From Opitutaceae bacterium (lineage in GTDB: Bacteria; Verrucomicrobiota; Verrucomicrobiia; Opitutales; Opitutaceae): 43,004 bases of DNA. This document shows positions 25,895 through 34,664 of the stretch, one piece after another. Position numbers and translations under genes: made by a program. The notes beneath the pieces are model-generated. The model made no database searches and had not been told where the DNA came from. It worked only from the letters and a program-made list of their open reading frames with translations. Location: positions 1 through 43,004 of the forward strand of contig JACMRG010000373.1 of NCBI GenBank assembly GCA_014376585.1. The letters are read 5' to 3'. How positions within the stretch are numbered: position 1 is the first letter of the stretch; every line of letters starts with the position of its first letter.

Positions 25895-27001
25895 TCAGGG
25901 GGCGACGACGGCCGGCGACGCGGGCGCGGTGTGGCCGTAGAGTTCGGCGGCGTTTTTCCAGAAAATGCGCTCTTTCCATTCCTTCGTGAGCGGCGGCAGG
26001 GCCATGCGCGGGTTGTCGAAATCCCAGTGCGGGTAATCGCTCGAAAACAGGATCATGTGCGGCGCGTTGATCATCTCGAGGATCTGTTGGAGCTGTTCGG
26101 GTTTTTCCGTCTCCTCGATGGGCTGCGTCGTGACGTAAAGGTGGTTGCGGATATACTCGCTCGGGAGTTTTTTGAGCCACGGCGTCTGCGCGCGCAGGGC
26201 TTTGTAGTTTTTATCCATGCGCCACATGAGGTGCGGCAACCAAGCGATGCCACCCTCGATGGCGACAAACTTGAGCGTCGGGAATTTCTCAAACACGCCC
26301 TCGCACACGAGCGAGTTGACGGTCGCCATGTAATTTATCGGGAGAATATTGTGCCACTCCATGTAGCGCGTGGGCCGGCCGGCCGGCGTCACGTTGGGCG
26401 CGGTGCCGGCGCCTTCGCTGCCGGGGTGAATCGCGACGGGCAGCCCCATCTCGGCGGCGGCCTCGTAGATCGGATGAAAAAAACGCTGGCCGAAAAGGCG
26501 GTTCGAACCGCTGGCCATCAGCACCTGCGAGATCTGCGGGTGCGCGCCCCATTTCCGGATCTCGCGCGCGGCATAGGCGGGGTCGCTGTGATTGATGATG
26601 ATGGAGCCGCGGAAGCGCGGGGAGAAGGCGAGCCACCTCGCGACCAGCCACTCGTTCAGCGCGGAGGAGAGCGCGTTGGCGTAATCGGGGTCGTTGTGCA
26701 GCGAGAGCGAGAGCATCCCCGAGCCGGTGAGGACCGCGTAGTCGATCTGGTAGCGGTCCATATGGTCCTTCATCAGGAACGCGGGGCTGCTGCCGGGGCC
26801 GCCGGCGTTGTCGTCGGGCCGCGCGTCTGCGCGCAGGACGCCGATGGGCGAAACGTAGCCGGCCCCGGGAATGTTCAGCCCCCCGCTCTTCACTTCCTCC
26901 CGCCAGTAAGCGGGCAGAAAGGGCAAGAGGTCCTGCGGCGACGCGAGGGCGTTGTGGACATCGGAGTCGATGAGCTTAAGCGCGGCGGGGGCGGAATTCA
27001 T
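25895..27001 (-). CDS. Amidohydrolase-2 (ACMSD-like) family metal enzyme
   Basis: The 368-residue cytosolic TIM-barrel enzyme belongs to the amidohydrolase-2 family, which includes decarboxylases of aromatic acids (gamma-resorcylate, 5-carboxyvanillate) and hydrolases. Visible metal-site pieces are LIDSDVHN at the N-terminus (Asp/His, in place of HxH), the His in VAIHPGSEG, and SSDYPHWD near the C-terminus (Asp). No signal peptide is present. ATG at 26999-27001 fits the first strand. It is followed after 5 bp by the Rieske gene and preceded by 77 bp and the propeller gene. The Rieske neighbour favours an aromatic or cyclic substrate over a simple amide. This is inference. Confidence 0.85.
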   Translation of the reverse strand: MNSAPAALKLIDSDVHNALASPQDLLPFLPAYWREEVKSGGLNIPGAGYVSPIGVLRADARPDDNAGGPGSSPAFLMKDHMDRYQIDYAVLTGSGMLSLSLHNDPDYANALSSALNEWLVARWLAFSPRFRGSIIINHSDPAYAAREIRKWGAHPQISQVLMASGSNRLFGQRFFHPIYEAAAEMGLPVAIHPGSEGAGTAPNVTPAGRPTRYMEWHNILPINYMATVNSLVCEGVFEKFPTLKFVAIEGGIAWLPHLMWRMDKNYKALRAQTPWLKKLPSEYIRNHLYVTTQPIEETEKPEQLQQILEMINAPHMILFSSDYPHWDFDNPRMALPPLTKEWKERIFWKNAAELYGHTAPASPAVVAP

Positions 27002-27078
27002 AGAAAGGAAAGATTACACGGACATTTCGGTGACGTTAACGCGGCGGCGAACCGGCCCCGAAGAACACGGCCACAGCT

Positions 27079-28413
27079 TCACGGTGCGGGCGGCAAGAGG
27101 GCGGTAAGGTCGGCGACGAAGACGCCACGCGTGCCGCCGGCAAATCCGTTGAACGCGACAAAGCGGCCCGTCCGGTCCCACGCGGGATGCGGGTCCACGC
27201 GAAACTCTCCCGCCGTCATCGAGACAAACATGTTCACGAGCGTGCGCTCGGTGCCGTGCGCGACATCGAGCAGGCGCAGCGGCGAGGTGCCGTCGTGGGC
27301 GGAGACCGGCTCGTCGGGGTAAGCGTCCGTGATAAAGAAGGGCACGCCGCCGGGGTGCTGCGACGGGTGGCCGGAACCCGGGGTGAAGATTACTTTCAGA
27401 TCGGTCCCGTCGGCGCGCACGGTGATCAGCTCCAAGCCGGGTTTACCGTCCACCTCCAGGTTCATGGAGAGGTGTTCGCCGTCAGGCATCCAGTTGACAT
27501 GGTGGCCGCCCTTCGCCCACTGCGCGGGCGTGATGGCGGTGCGCAGCTCGGAGCCGTCGGGCCGCATCGTGATGACGGCCCGTAAACGACCGAGGCCGGC
27601 CGCCGAGCGCACCGCGTTTCGGTCCGAGCGCGGGCTCCATTGCACGGTGGTGAGCAACCGGGTGCCCTGCGGATTCCATTTTACCTGGAAACAATAATAT
27701 TCGAAGTCCCCGGGATGGGAGATCGCGAGGCTCGGCTGCGATTTTTCGTAGATGTCGCGGAGGGTCACGATGCGACGGCTCACCCCCGAGGCGACATCAG
27801 TGAGATCGACTCCGTCGGTGGCGACGGGACCGAGGTTGCGCGCGGGCATCGCCGACTCGGGCACCACGACGCCGTAGCCGACCTGCGCCCGGCGCGAGGC
27901 GACCAGATTGTAGGAGGCCAGTTGCTTTCCGTCGGGCGACACCATGAACACCGTGCCGCCCAGGCGCCGGGAGGCACCGGTGAGCGGGTTGAGTTGAACG
28001 GCGAAGGCCGACCACGTCGCGGGATCGACGTCGTTGAAATACAACTCGGCGTCGGTGGCGCCCCATTGCACGTTGGCGCCCAGCTGCATCTCGTAACCGC
28101 GCGACTGGGCGACGACGCGCTCGCCCCCGTTCACCAAATCCACCAGCACCACCTCACCCACGTCGCCGGCCTGCGGCGAGCGGTCCTCGCGGGGAAAACG
28201 AAACAGCGCGAGATACCGGCCCGAGGGACTGAAAGGCGGGGTGTCGAAGAACCGGTGGATCGTGCGGCCCGAGCTGACTTTGATGATGCGGGCGCCCTCT
28301 ACCCTCGCGGGCAAAGCGGGGAACTTGTCCCAAGCGGGCGCCACCTTTGCCGGGACCGCCCCGGCGACGGCGCCCCCGAGCGCGCAGAGGATTGCGAAAA
28401 GCGAACGCTTCAT
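27079..28413 (-). CDS. Exported TolB/PL22-like beta-propeller protein
   Basis: The 444-residue protein has a signal peptide (MKRSLFAILCALGGAVAGAVPA) and several WD40-like/TolB-like blades (PPFSPSGRYLALFRFP, VQWGATDAELYFNDVD, FMVSPDGKQLASYN, VKWNPQGTRLLTTVQW, VNWMPDGEHLSMNLEVDG, DPHPAWDRTGRFVAFNG). The general pattern recalls oligogalacturonate lyases (PL22), with conserved His residues spread over blades (such as GHHVNW and ISHPGDF). The match is only by character, so a lyase activity is unproven. It begins 7 bp after the TonB-dependent receptor stop and is thus co-transcribed with it. It probably works in the periplasm on the imported compound, or as a binding protein. Confidence 0.78.
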   Translation of the reverse strand: MKRSLFAILCALGGAVAGAVPAKVAPAWDKFPALPARVEGARIIKVSSGRTIHRFFDTPPFSPSGRYLALFRFPREDRSPQAGDVGEVVLVDLVNGGERVVAQSRGYEMQLGANVQWGATDAELYFNDVDPATWSAFAVQLNPLTGASRRLGGTVFMVSPDGKQLASYNLVASRRAQVGYGVVVPESAMPARNLGPVATDGVDLTDVASGVSRRIVTLRDIYEKSQPSLAISHPGDFEYYCFQVKWNPQGTRLLTTVQWSPRSDRNAVRSAAGLGRLRAVITMRPDGSELRTAITPAQWAKGGHHVNWMPDGEHLSMNLEVDGKPGLELITVRADGTDLKVIFTPGSGHPSQHPGGVPFFITDAYPDEPVSAHDGTSPLRLLDVAHGTERTLVNMFVSMTAGEFRVDPHPAWDRTGRFVAFNGFAGGTRGVFVADLTALLPPAP

Positions 28414-28420
28414 GACGACC

Positions 28421-31400
28421 TTAGAACGAGAGTTTGGTGGAAAGGGTGAACTTGCGCCCTTCGGCGACCGACCAAACGGGAATCGTGCCGTCCGGGTTGA
28501 TCACCGCGGGCACAAGTTCGTTTTGGGTCAGGAGATTTCTCACATTGAGCTGAATCTTCAGGCCGAATTTCCCGCGAAGAATTTTGGTCTGGTAAGAAAT
28601 CCAGGCATCGTGGCGGGTTTCCGTCGGGCCGTAATACGGGCGCCTCACGTCCGAGATACGGATATCGCTGGGCAAGGCCGCCCCGCCGGCCGGCACGGGC
28701 GTCAGATCGGCCCGGAAACTGGCGATGGGATAACCCAGCGCGGCTTTGTCGAGCCAACGCACGCCGGCGCCCACGCCCCAGCCTTTGAGGCGTTCGCCCT
28801 GGAACTCGTAGTTGCCGACGAAATTCGCCCGCCACTGGCGCAGCTCGTGGACCACCGCGCCGTCGGCGGAAACCGCGGTATTAAAGGTGTTCAGCACCGT
28901 GCGCTGAAACGTCGGGCCGAACAGATTGGGCTCGGTCCGGACCCCGATCAGCGGGATGGCGGCCTGCGAGAGCGGGACCTGATACGTCCAGTCCTTGAGC
29001 CACTCGGTCGCGAGCGGCTGGCCGGAGGCGGTCGGGGTGTTGAACAGAAGCCGGCGCGTGGCCGACCCCGAGTTGCTTCGCACCGATTTCTGTTCGGATA
29101 CGTTAAATATAAACGACAGCCCGCGCGTGGGGCGGAACATGAGCTCGATCTCCTTCCCCTTGCTGACGAAGTCGCTCGTGTCCTGCACGCCCGGATTCGA
29201 GGAAGAGGGCGTGCCGTTTTGCAGTTTCCAACTGAAGAGATCGAGCAACTGCTGGGGCGGCGCGACATAGCCCACCGGGAAACCGCCGGGACCGGCTGGA
29301 ATCCAGCCGTTCTGCACGGCGCCATAGGCTTGCGAGTGCAGCGACACTACCTGGTTGGCGAGATTGCCGATGGTGGTGTTGAAGCTGCCCGTCTGTGTGG
29401 TCTCGAAGAAATTTACCCGCGCGCTGAGCTTGCCGTTGAACAGCTCGATGTAGATGCCCTGCTCTTTCGTGATGCCGGCGGGCGGCGCGATGGCTATGCC
29501 GAAGGCACTCACGGTTCGGCCCGAAGGCGGGCTGAAATTTTCGGACTCGCCGTAGTAGGCGTTGAAGGCGGACACCACCGGCACGCGCTTCAGCCAAGCC
29601 TTGGGCGTTTTCGCCACCGCGCTCCACGCAAAGAGGGTTTCGTCGAAATTCTGCGGGACGATGGCGGGGTTGCCGAGGGAGAAGGACGGATCGTCCACCA
29701 GTGCGTAGCCCTCACCATTGGCGATGATCGGGGCGTTGATGCCGCGGATTGCGGATTTTTCCTTACGCCAGCCCACGGTGGACACGAGGTGGTCCCAGAG
29801 CCAGTTGCTCTGCATCGTGAAAGCGCGCGAATCGAGGATGCGGCGGTTGAGCGTGCCGGAACCGGCGGTGTTCGACACGCGGTCATCGTCTCGCCGCAGA
29901 TCGATTGGCGTGTAGAACGGATTGTAGAGCGCCTGCTGCGCGACGGCGGCGGACGGTGCGGGCGTGCGCGTGAGGACCACGCCCTTACCGTTCACTTGGT
30001 TTTGGAAGTTCATGAGATCCTGCCGGAGCCCGGAGATGTGTGCGCCGGCCGGTGAGTTGGCATTGGCGAGCGAGGAACCGAGATAAACCCAAACCGCGGG
30101 CGGCTTACCCTGCGGCGCGAGACGGCTCTGGTTGTTGCCGTTGACCCAGGTGTCCGGAGTGTAAAAGAGCCGCCCGCCCGAGTGGGTGCGCGAGGTGAGT
30201 TCCTCCCGCTGGCCCAGCAACGAGAAGACGTGCTTGCCGAGGATGGACCCAAAGATGCCGGGGATTTTTTCATCGAGATTCAGCTCGTAGAACGCTTTCG
30301 CTCGTGAGGTCTCGATCTGCTGCTCGTTGTAGCTGGCGTTGCCGGTGGCCGAGATGAACGGGCGGCCGAAATTCGGATTGGCCTCTCCGGTCCACATGCG
30401 GGTGTTCACGTCGATCGAGATCCACGGGCTGCCTTCGGGCAGCAGGTTTTGCTGGCTCTCGGTCCAGCGCTGGCGGTCATAGGAAACCTCGAAGCCCGCA
30501 GTGCGCTTGAGCAGGAGCTGTTGCAACGATACATCCACGGCATCGAACCACGATTTCTGCCGCGAGTTGGGCCCGACGAGAATGTTGTCGAAGAAGTTGA
30601 AGACCGAGGGATCGGTAATGTTCTCCGCCGTATAAAAAGACTGGTCGGGAAAGGCGTAGTCCTGACGCACCCGGCTCATCTCACGAGAATAAGCGTGCTG
30701 CGCGGTGCTGGTGAGGCCCGACCACGGGAAATAGACGTTATTGGAAACCATCGCGCGGCCCAGCACCGTTTGGCCCATCGGGGAAAGCGGCGTGTTGTCG
30801 CGCGGCGCGAGATCGTAGGGCGTTTGAAACACAAACGTCGGCGAACGGTTGACGTTATCGACGGTGCCAATGGTCGCCGTCCGCGCCGCCGCGGTGAAAA
30901 TGCCGCTGGCCGCACCGGGATCATAGGTGACCTTACCGCGCGCGCCGAGCGCCCTCAGGTTGTCGGGCAAGGTCGCATCGAACCAGGAGGAAAGGCGGTC
31001 GGACGGCGGGAGCACGCGGGGATTGTTGGAAACGACGCGGCCGCGCTCATAGGAAGCACTGATCACGGTCGAATCCATAATACCGCGGTTACGCAGGGCT
31101 TTCAGGTCCCAGTTCGCGGCGGCGTAGCGGCGTTCCGAGTCGGTGAAGGCAAAGTCCTGTTGGTAGTTTTCGTTGTCCTTCACGGCCGAGACGCGAACGG
31201 CCAAGTTCCCCTTGCTGGGCACTAGGTTGACGTCGAGCATGCCGCGCCAACTGCCGTAACTGCCACCGGTCACGTTGACCTCGCCGCGCTGGCGCCGCAG
31301 ATCGGCGACCGTAGCGGAGGTATTGATGATACCGGCGGGGCTGCCCACGCCGAAGAGGAGCGCGTTGGCACCGCGGTTGATTTCAACGCGGTCGGTATTG

Positions 31401-31882
31401 TAACCGTCGATGGGGATAATGGAGCGGAAGAAATTCCTGGCTTGGGTCGCATCCGCCAAGCCGCGCACGCGCGTGCCCGTGGGACCGTTGCCCAGGGAGG
31501 GTTCGCCGCTTACGCCGCCGCCGGAGGGAGAAGCTCCGGAGAGATTTCCGCCGAATCCGCGCACTTCCATGTTCGTCTGATAGACGAGAATGTCGCTCAG
31601 GTTCTTCGAACCGGTATCTGTAAAAAATTTCGAGGTGACGACCGAGACCGATGCACCGAGATCGGTGAGCTTGGTCTTCAGACCGGTGCCGGCGAGCGAC
31701 TCGCTGGCTTCATAGCCGACATCGGTCGAGGTCTGCACCGTGAACGGCGACAACACCAAAACTTCCTCGGCGGGGGTCGAGGGTTTTTTCGGTAGCGTTT
31801 GCGCGCCCAAACGTAGCGCGGCGGACACGAGGAGAGCGGGCAGCAAACGGCGGAACGGGCCGCGCGAAGACGGAGATTTCAT
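28421..31882 (-). CDS. TonB-dependent outer-membrane receptor (Opitutaceae-type)
   Basis: The product has 1153 residues from the ATG at 31880-31882; the frame is open further up but lacks protein sense. A signal peptide (FRRLLPALLVSAALRLGAQ) is followed by EEVLVLSPFTVQTSTDVGYEASESLAGTG, a TonB-box-like segment and plug start. The plug domain runs to ~residue 230 (DILVYQTNMEVRGFGGN, EINRGANALLFGVGSPAGIIN). A long 22-stranded-type barrel follows and ends with KFTLSTKLSF, an aromatic C-terminus for BAM insertion. The ligand is unknown; the downstream genes suggest a glycoside or aromatic-sugar compound. It is divergent from an AraC-type regulator, which probably controls it, and heads the minus-strand locus. 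Confidence 0.93.
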   Translation of the reverse strand: MKSPSSRGPFRRLLPALLVSAALRLGAQTLPKKPSTPAEEVLVLSPFTVQTSTDVGYEASESLAGTGLKTKLTDLGASVSVVTSKFFTDTGSKNLSDILVYQTNMEVRGFGGNLSGASPSGGGVSGEPSLGNGPTGTRVRGLADATQARNFFRSIIPIDGYNTDRVEINRGANALLFGVGSPAGIINTSATVADLRRQRGEVNVTGGSYGSWRGMLDVNLVPSKGNLAVRVSAVKDNENYQQDFAFTDSERRYAAANWDLKALRNRGIMDSTVISASYERGRVVSNNPRVLPPSDRLSSWFDATLPDNLRALGARGKVTYDPGAASGIFTAAARTATIGTVDNVNRSPTFVFQTPYDLAPRDNTPLSPMGQTVLGRAMVSNNVYFPWSGLTSTAQHAYSREMSRVRQDYAFPDQSFYTAENITDPSVFNFFDNILVGPNSRQKSWFDAVDVSLQQLLLKRTAGFEVSYDRQRWTESQQNLLPEGSPWISIDVNTRMWTGEANPNFGRPFISATGNASYNEQQIETSRAKAFYELNLDEKIPGIFGSILGKHVFSLLGQREELTSRTHSGGRLFYTPDTWVNGNNQSRLAPQGKPPAVWVYLGSSLANANSPAGAHISGLRQDLMNFQNQVNGKGVVLTRTPAPSAAVAQQALYNPFYTPIDLRRDDDRVSNTAGSGTLNRRILDSRAFTMQSNWLWDHLVSTVGWRKEKSAIRGINAPIIANGEGYALVDDPSFSLGNPAIVPQNFDETLFAWSAVAKTPKAWLKRVPVVSAFNAYYGESENFSPPSGRTVSAFGIAIAPPAGITKEQGIYIELFNGKLSARVNFFETTQTGSFNTTIGNLANQVVSLHSQAYGAVQNGWIPAGPGGFPVGYVAPPQQLLDLFSWKLQNGTPSSSNPGVQDTSDFVSKGKEIELMFRPTRGLSFIFNVSEQKSVRSNSGSATRRLLFNTPTASGQPLATEWLKDWTYQVPLSQAAIPLIGVRTEPNLFGPTFQRTVLNTFNTAVSADGAVVHELRQWRANFVGNYEFQGERLKGWGVGAGVRWLDKAALGYPIASFRADLTPVPAGGAALPSDIRISDVRRPYYGPTETRHDAWISYQTKILRGKFGLKIQLNVRNLLTQNELVPAVINPDGTIPVWSVAEGRKFTLSTKLSF

Positions 31883-32035
31883 GGGTGCAGATAGTCGGGG
31901 TTGCGACCGGGCTTGCCTGAAGTTGACCCGGTCGGGGGTGAGGTCGGCAACTGGAGGCAAAAATATAGCGGCTAGGCGTGGCGGCGGCTATAGGTCAGCT
32001 TGACATTGCTTGTCTTAAATTGATTTCAACCGCCC
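31883..32035. promoter_or_regulatory. Divergent control region between the receptor locus and the AraC gene
   Basis: This 153-bp intergenic region separates the divergent genes. At 31998-32012 the unit gcttg occurs twice with 10-bp period (gcttgacattgcttg), a possible AraC-type half-site pair. A ttgaca sequence (32000-32005) overlaps it. No convincing -10 box can be paired with it, so no promoter position is claimed. Confidence 0.4.
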
Positions 32036-32938
32036 ATGACCTTCCACTCCATCGAGCGGCTCGGACACCCCTTCGCCAGCGTCTCGGAGCTGGGTCTCGT
32101 CATCCCGCGCGACAGTGAAATGCTCGTGCGCAACCCCGAGGTGAAGCTGCTGTTTTTCCTCCAGGCCGAGTGCGAGCAGGAGATCGACGGCGTCGGCCGT
32201 TTCCCGATGAAAGCCGGCGACATCTGTGTGGTCCCCCGCCTGTGCCTCCAGCACTACCGGCTCGTCCGCCCCCGCGACCTGCCCCGCATCCATGTGTTGA
32301 AAATATCCCTCGGCCTCCCGCCCCTCCCCGCCCCGGGCCAGCCCGCCGGCAAGTTCGCCGTGAAGGGCAATCCCGAATCCGACCTTGGCGCCTTCTGCCA
32401 ACACCACTTCACGGAGATCCGTCATCTGCCCGCCGCCCAGGATGCGCCAATGCAAGAGATCATGCTGGCGATCCGCCGCGAAGCCGAAGAACACCGCGCC
32501 GGCATTCGCCACCGCGTGCGTGCGCTCTGCACCAACCTCCTCGTGCATGTCGCCCGCCGCCTCCACGACAGCCCTGCGGTCGCCAAGGCCACCGCCGCCG
32601 GCCACGGCTTCGTGGTGAACCAGGCGAAAGAATTTCTCCGCCGGAATTTCGCCCAGGCGCTCACGCTCGGCGAAATCGCCTGGCACGTTAAAATGAGCGA
32701 AGAGCATCTCGCCCGCGTCTTCCGCAAGGTCACCGGCCAGACCGTCTTCGACTACCTGCGCACCGTCCGCCTCGAAAGCGCGAAGACCCTGCTCATCGAC
32801 TCCAGCCAGACGCTCACCGAAATAGCCGCGCTCACCGGTTTCGGCTCACTCTCGCTCTTCAGCCGCAACTTCAGCCAATACGTCGGCCAAAGTCCCTCCG
32901 CCTACCGGCAGGCCCGCGCCCAGAGTGTGCAATGGTGA
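32036..32938 (+). CDS. AraC-family transcriptional regulator
   Basis: The 300-residue DNA-binding regulator has a cupin-like N-terminal sensing domain (~1-90; EQEIDGVGRFPMKAGDICVVPRLCLQHYR). The C-terminal AraC/XylS double helix-turn-helix spans ~195-295: LTLGEIAWHVKMSEEHLARVFRKVTGQTVFDYLRTVRLESAKTLL, then LTEIAALTGFGSLSLFSRNFSQYVGQSPSAYR. ATG at 32036 is supported by the start of the cupin fold. It faces away from the TonB-dependent receptor operon, the usual arrangement for a local activator sensing the imported compound or its breakdown product. Control of the whole minus-strand locus down to 22554 is likely but inferred. Confidence 0.92.
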   Translation: MTFHSIERLGHPFASVSELGLVIPRDSEMLVRNPEVKLLFFLQAECEQEIDGVGRFPMKAGDICVVPRLCLQHYRLVRPRDLPRIHVLKISLGLPPLPAPGQPAGKFAVKGNPESDLGAFCQHHFTEIRHLPAAQDAPMQEIMLAIRREAEEHRAGIRHRVRALCTNLLVHVARRLHDSPAVAKATAAGHGFVVNQAKEFLRRNFAQALTLGEIAWHVKMSEEHLARVFRKVTGQTVFDYLRTVRLESAKTLLIDSSQTLTEIAALTGFGSLSLFSRNFSQYVGQSPSAYRQARAQSVQW

Positions 32939-33002
32939 ACGCCGCGTCTAATATTTCACGTCGCCGCACGTCTTTCGATCCAAGCTGTCCAAAATTTCCC
33001 GC

Positions 33003-34664
33003 ATGAAACCTCTCCAACCTCTTGCCGCGCTCGCGGCCCTTTTCCTCTCGGCCGCCGCCCTCCGCGCGATCCCCGTCGATTCCCGGCTCACCGCCGCCAC
33101 GGTCTATCTCGACCGCGCCGTGGTCACCCGCGCCGCCGCCGTTGAACTCACCGTCGGCGTGCAGGAACTCACGTTTACCGCGCTTCCCCCCAGTCTCGTG
33201 GACCAATCGCTCCAAGTCGCCGGTCGCGGCACCGCCACCGCCACAATCCTCGACGTGAGCGCCCGCCAAGTCTTCGTCGAACTCACCCCCGACGCCCGCA
33301 TCAAAAACCTCGAAGACGAACTCAACGTTCTCATCAAACAGCGCCGCAGCCTTGATGACCGCGGAAAACTCCTCGAAAGCCAGCTCGCGACCTTCGTCCA
33401 CATGGAGGCGGCTTTGATCGCCCCGCCCACCAAAGACGCCCCGCGCCCCACCCTGGCCGAACTCACTGCCACCCTCGCCTTCCTCACCGAACAACGCACC
33501 AAAAACACCGCCGACCAAGCCGCGCTCGACGAAGCCCGCGACGCCCTCGCTCCAAAAATCGCCGCCGCCGAGGCCCGCCTCAACGAACTCCGCGGCACCG
33601 CCCAACGCCGCGCCACCAAAACCGTCACGGTCCGCGTCAACGCCACCGCCGCCGGCCGCCTCGATATCACCCTCAGTTACACCGTCCCCGGCGCGAGCTG
33701 GACGCCCGCTTACGACGCCCGCGTCGCCGCCGCCGACCGCGCCGTCGAGCTGAGCTACTTCGGAGTCGTCCGCCAAAACACCGGCGAAGACTGGCGCGAT
33801 GTCGCCCTCACTCTCTCCACCGCGCGCCCCTCGCTCGGCGGCGGACCCGCGCCGCTCTCGCCGTGGACGTTGGATGTGTTCACGCCGCGCCTGCCGGTGG
33901 CCTACGCAGAACGCCGGGAACAGACTTTTGGCGGCAGAGCCAAATCCGTCGACGTAGTGATGCTCGAGATGCCCATGGCAGCCGCCAGCGCTTCCGCCCC
34001 GGCCGAACAAGACGCCGCCTTCTCCACCGCCACCGTCGAAACCGCCGCCACGAGCGCCACCTTTCGCATCGCCGCGTCCACCTCCGTTGCCAGCGACAAC
34101 GCCCCGCAAAAAGTCGCCATCACCACCACCAAGCTCGCCGCCACGTCCGAATACCTCGCCATCCCGAAGCGCCTCCCCGCCGCCTTCCTCACGACGAAGG
34201 TCATCAACACCTCCGAATTCCCCTTCCTCGCCGGCGCGATGAACGTCTTCCTCGACGGCACCTTCGTCGCCGCCAGCCAGCTGCGCGCCGTGCAGCCCGG
34301 CGAGAAATTCGACCTCGCCCTCGGCGTGGACGAGGGCATCGCCCTCAAGCGCAAACTCGTCAACCGCTTCGCCGAAGACACCGGCCTCACCAACGGCGGC
34401 CGCCGCGTCACCTACGAATTTCTCCTCAGCGTGCAGAACAATAAAAAGACCGCCGAGCGCGTCGTCCTCCACGACCAGCTCCCGCTCTCACGCAACGAGA
34501 AGATCGTCGTGAAACACCTCGCGCCCGACCCCAAGGACCTAAAGCCCGACGCCGAAGGCACGCTCAAGTGGACGCTCGACCTGAAGCCCGGTGAGAAACG
34601 CGACATCACCCTGAAGTTCAGCGTGGACCACCCCGCCGACGTCAACGTCACCGGCCTGCAGTAA
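33003..34664 (+). CDS. MuiA-like DUF4140/DUF4139 protein
   Basis: The 553-residue exported protein has a signal peptide (MKPLQPLAALAALFLSAAALRA). The N-terminal DUF4140-type domain (~25-125; AATVYLDRAVVTRAAAVELTVGVQELTFTALPPSL) is followed by a coiled-coil stretch (~100-200; EDELNVLIKQRRSLDDRGKLLESQL) and the beta-rich DUF4139 domain (~210-553; YTVPGASWTPAYDARV, GEDWRDVALTLSTARPS, FPFLAGAMNVFLDGTFVAAS). The family includes the so-called mucoidy inhibitor MuiA; its biochemical role is not established. The stop overlaps by 17 bp the 3' end of the convergent photolyase-like gene. It is probably monocistronic, 64 bp after the AraC gene. Confidence 0.9.
   Translation: MKPLQPLAALAALFLSAAALRAIPVDSRLTAATVYLDRAVVTRAAAVELTVGVQELTFTALPPSLVDQSLQVAGRGTATATILDVSARQVFVELTPDARIKNLEDELNVLIKQRRSLDDRGKLLESQLATFVHMEAALIAPPTKDAPRPTLAELTATLAFLTEQRTKNTADQAALDEARDALAPKIAAAEARLNELRGTAQRRATKTVTVRVNATAAGRLDITLSYTVPGASWTPAYDARVAAADRAVELSYFGVVRQNTGEDWRDVALTLSTARPSLGGGPAPLSPWTLDVFTPRLPVAYAERREQTFGGRAKSVDVVMLEMPMAAASASAPAEQDAAFSTATVETAATSATFRIAASTSVASDNAPQKVAITTTKLAATSEYLAIPKRLPAAFLTTKVINTSEFPFLAGAMNVFLDGTFVAASQLRAVQPGEKFDLALGVDEGIALKRKLVNRFAEDTGLTNGGRRVTYEFLLSVQNNKKTAERVVLHDQLPLSRNEKIVVKHLAPDPKDLKPDAEGTLKWTLDLKPGEKRDITLKFSVDHPADVNVTGLQ

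Noticed and set aside
25890-26180. Extended N-terminus of the Rieske protein (235 residues)
   Set aside because: The extension lies inside the amidohydrolase coding region and is Arg/His-rich without sense; ATG at 25889 starts the known domain.
32871-34472. 533-codon minus-strand frame opposite the MuiA-like gene
   Set aside because: Gly/Glu-rich antisense of a well-recognised DUF4139 protein; no domain.
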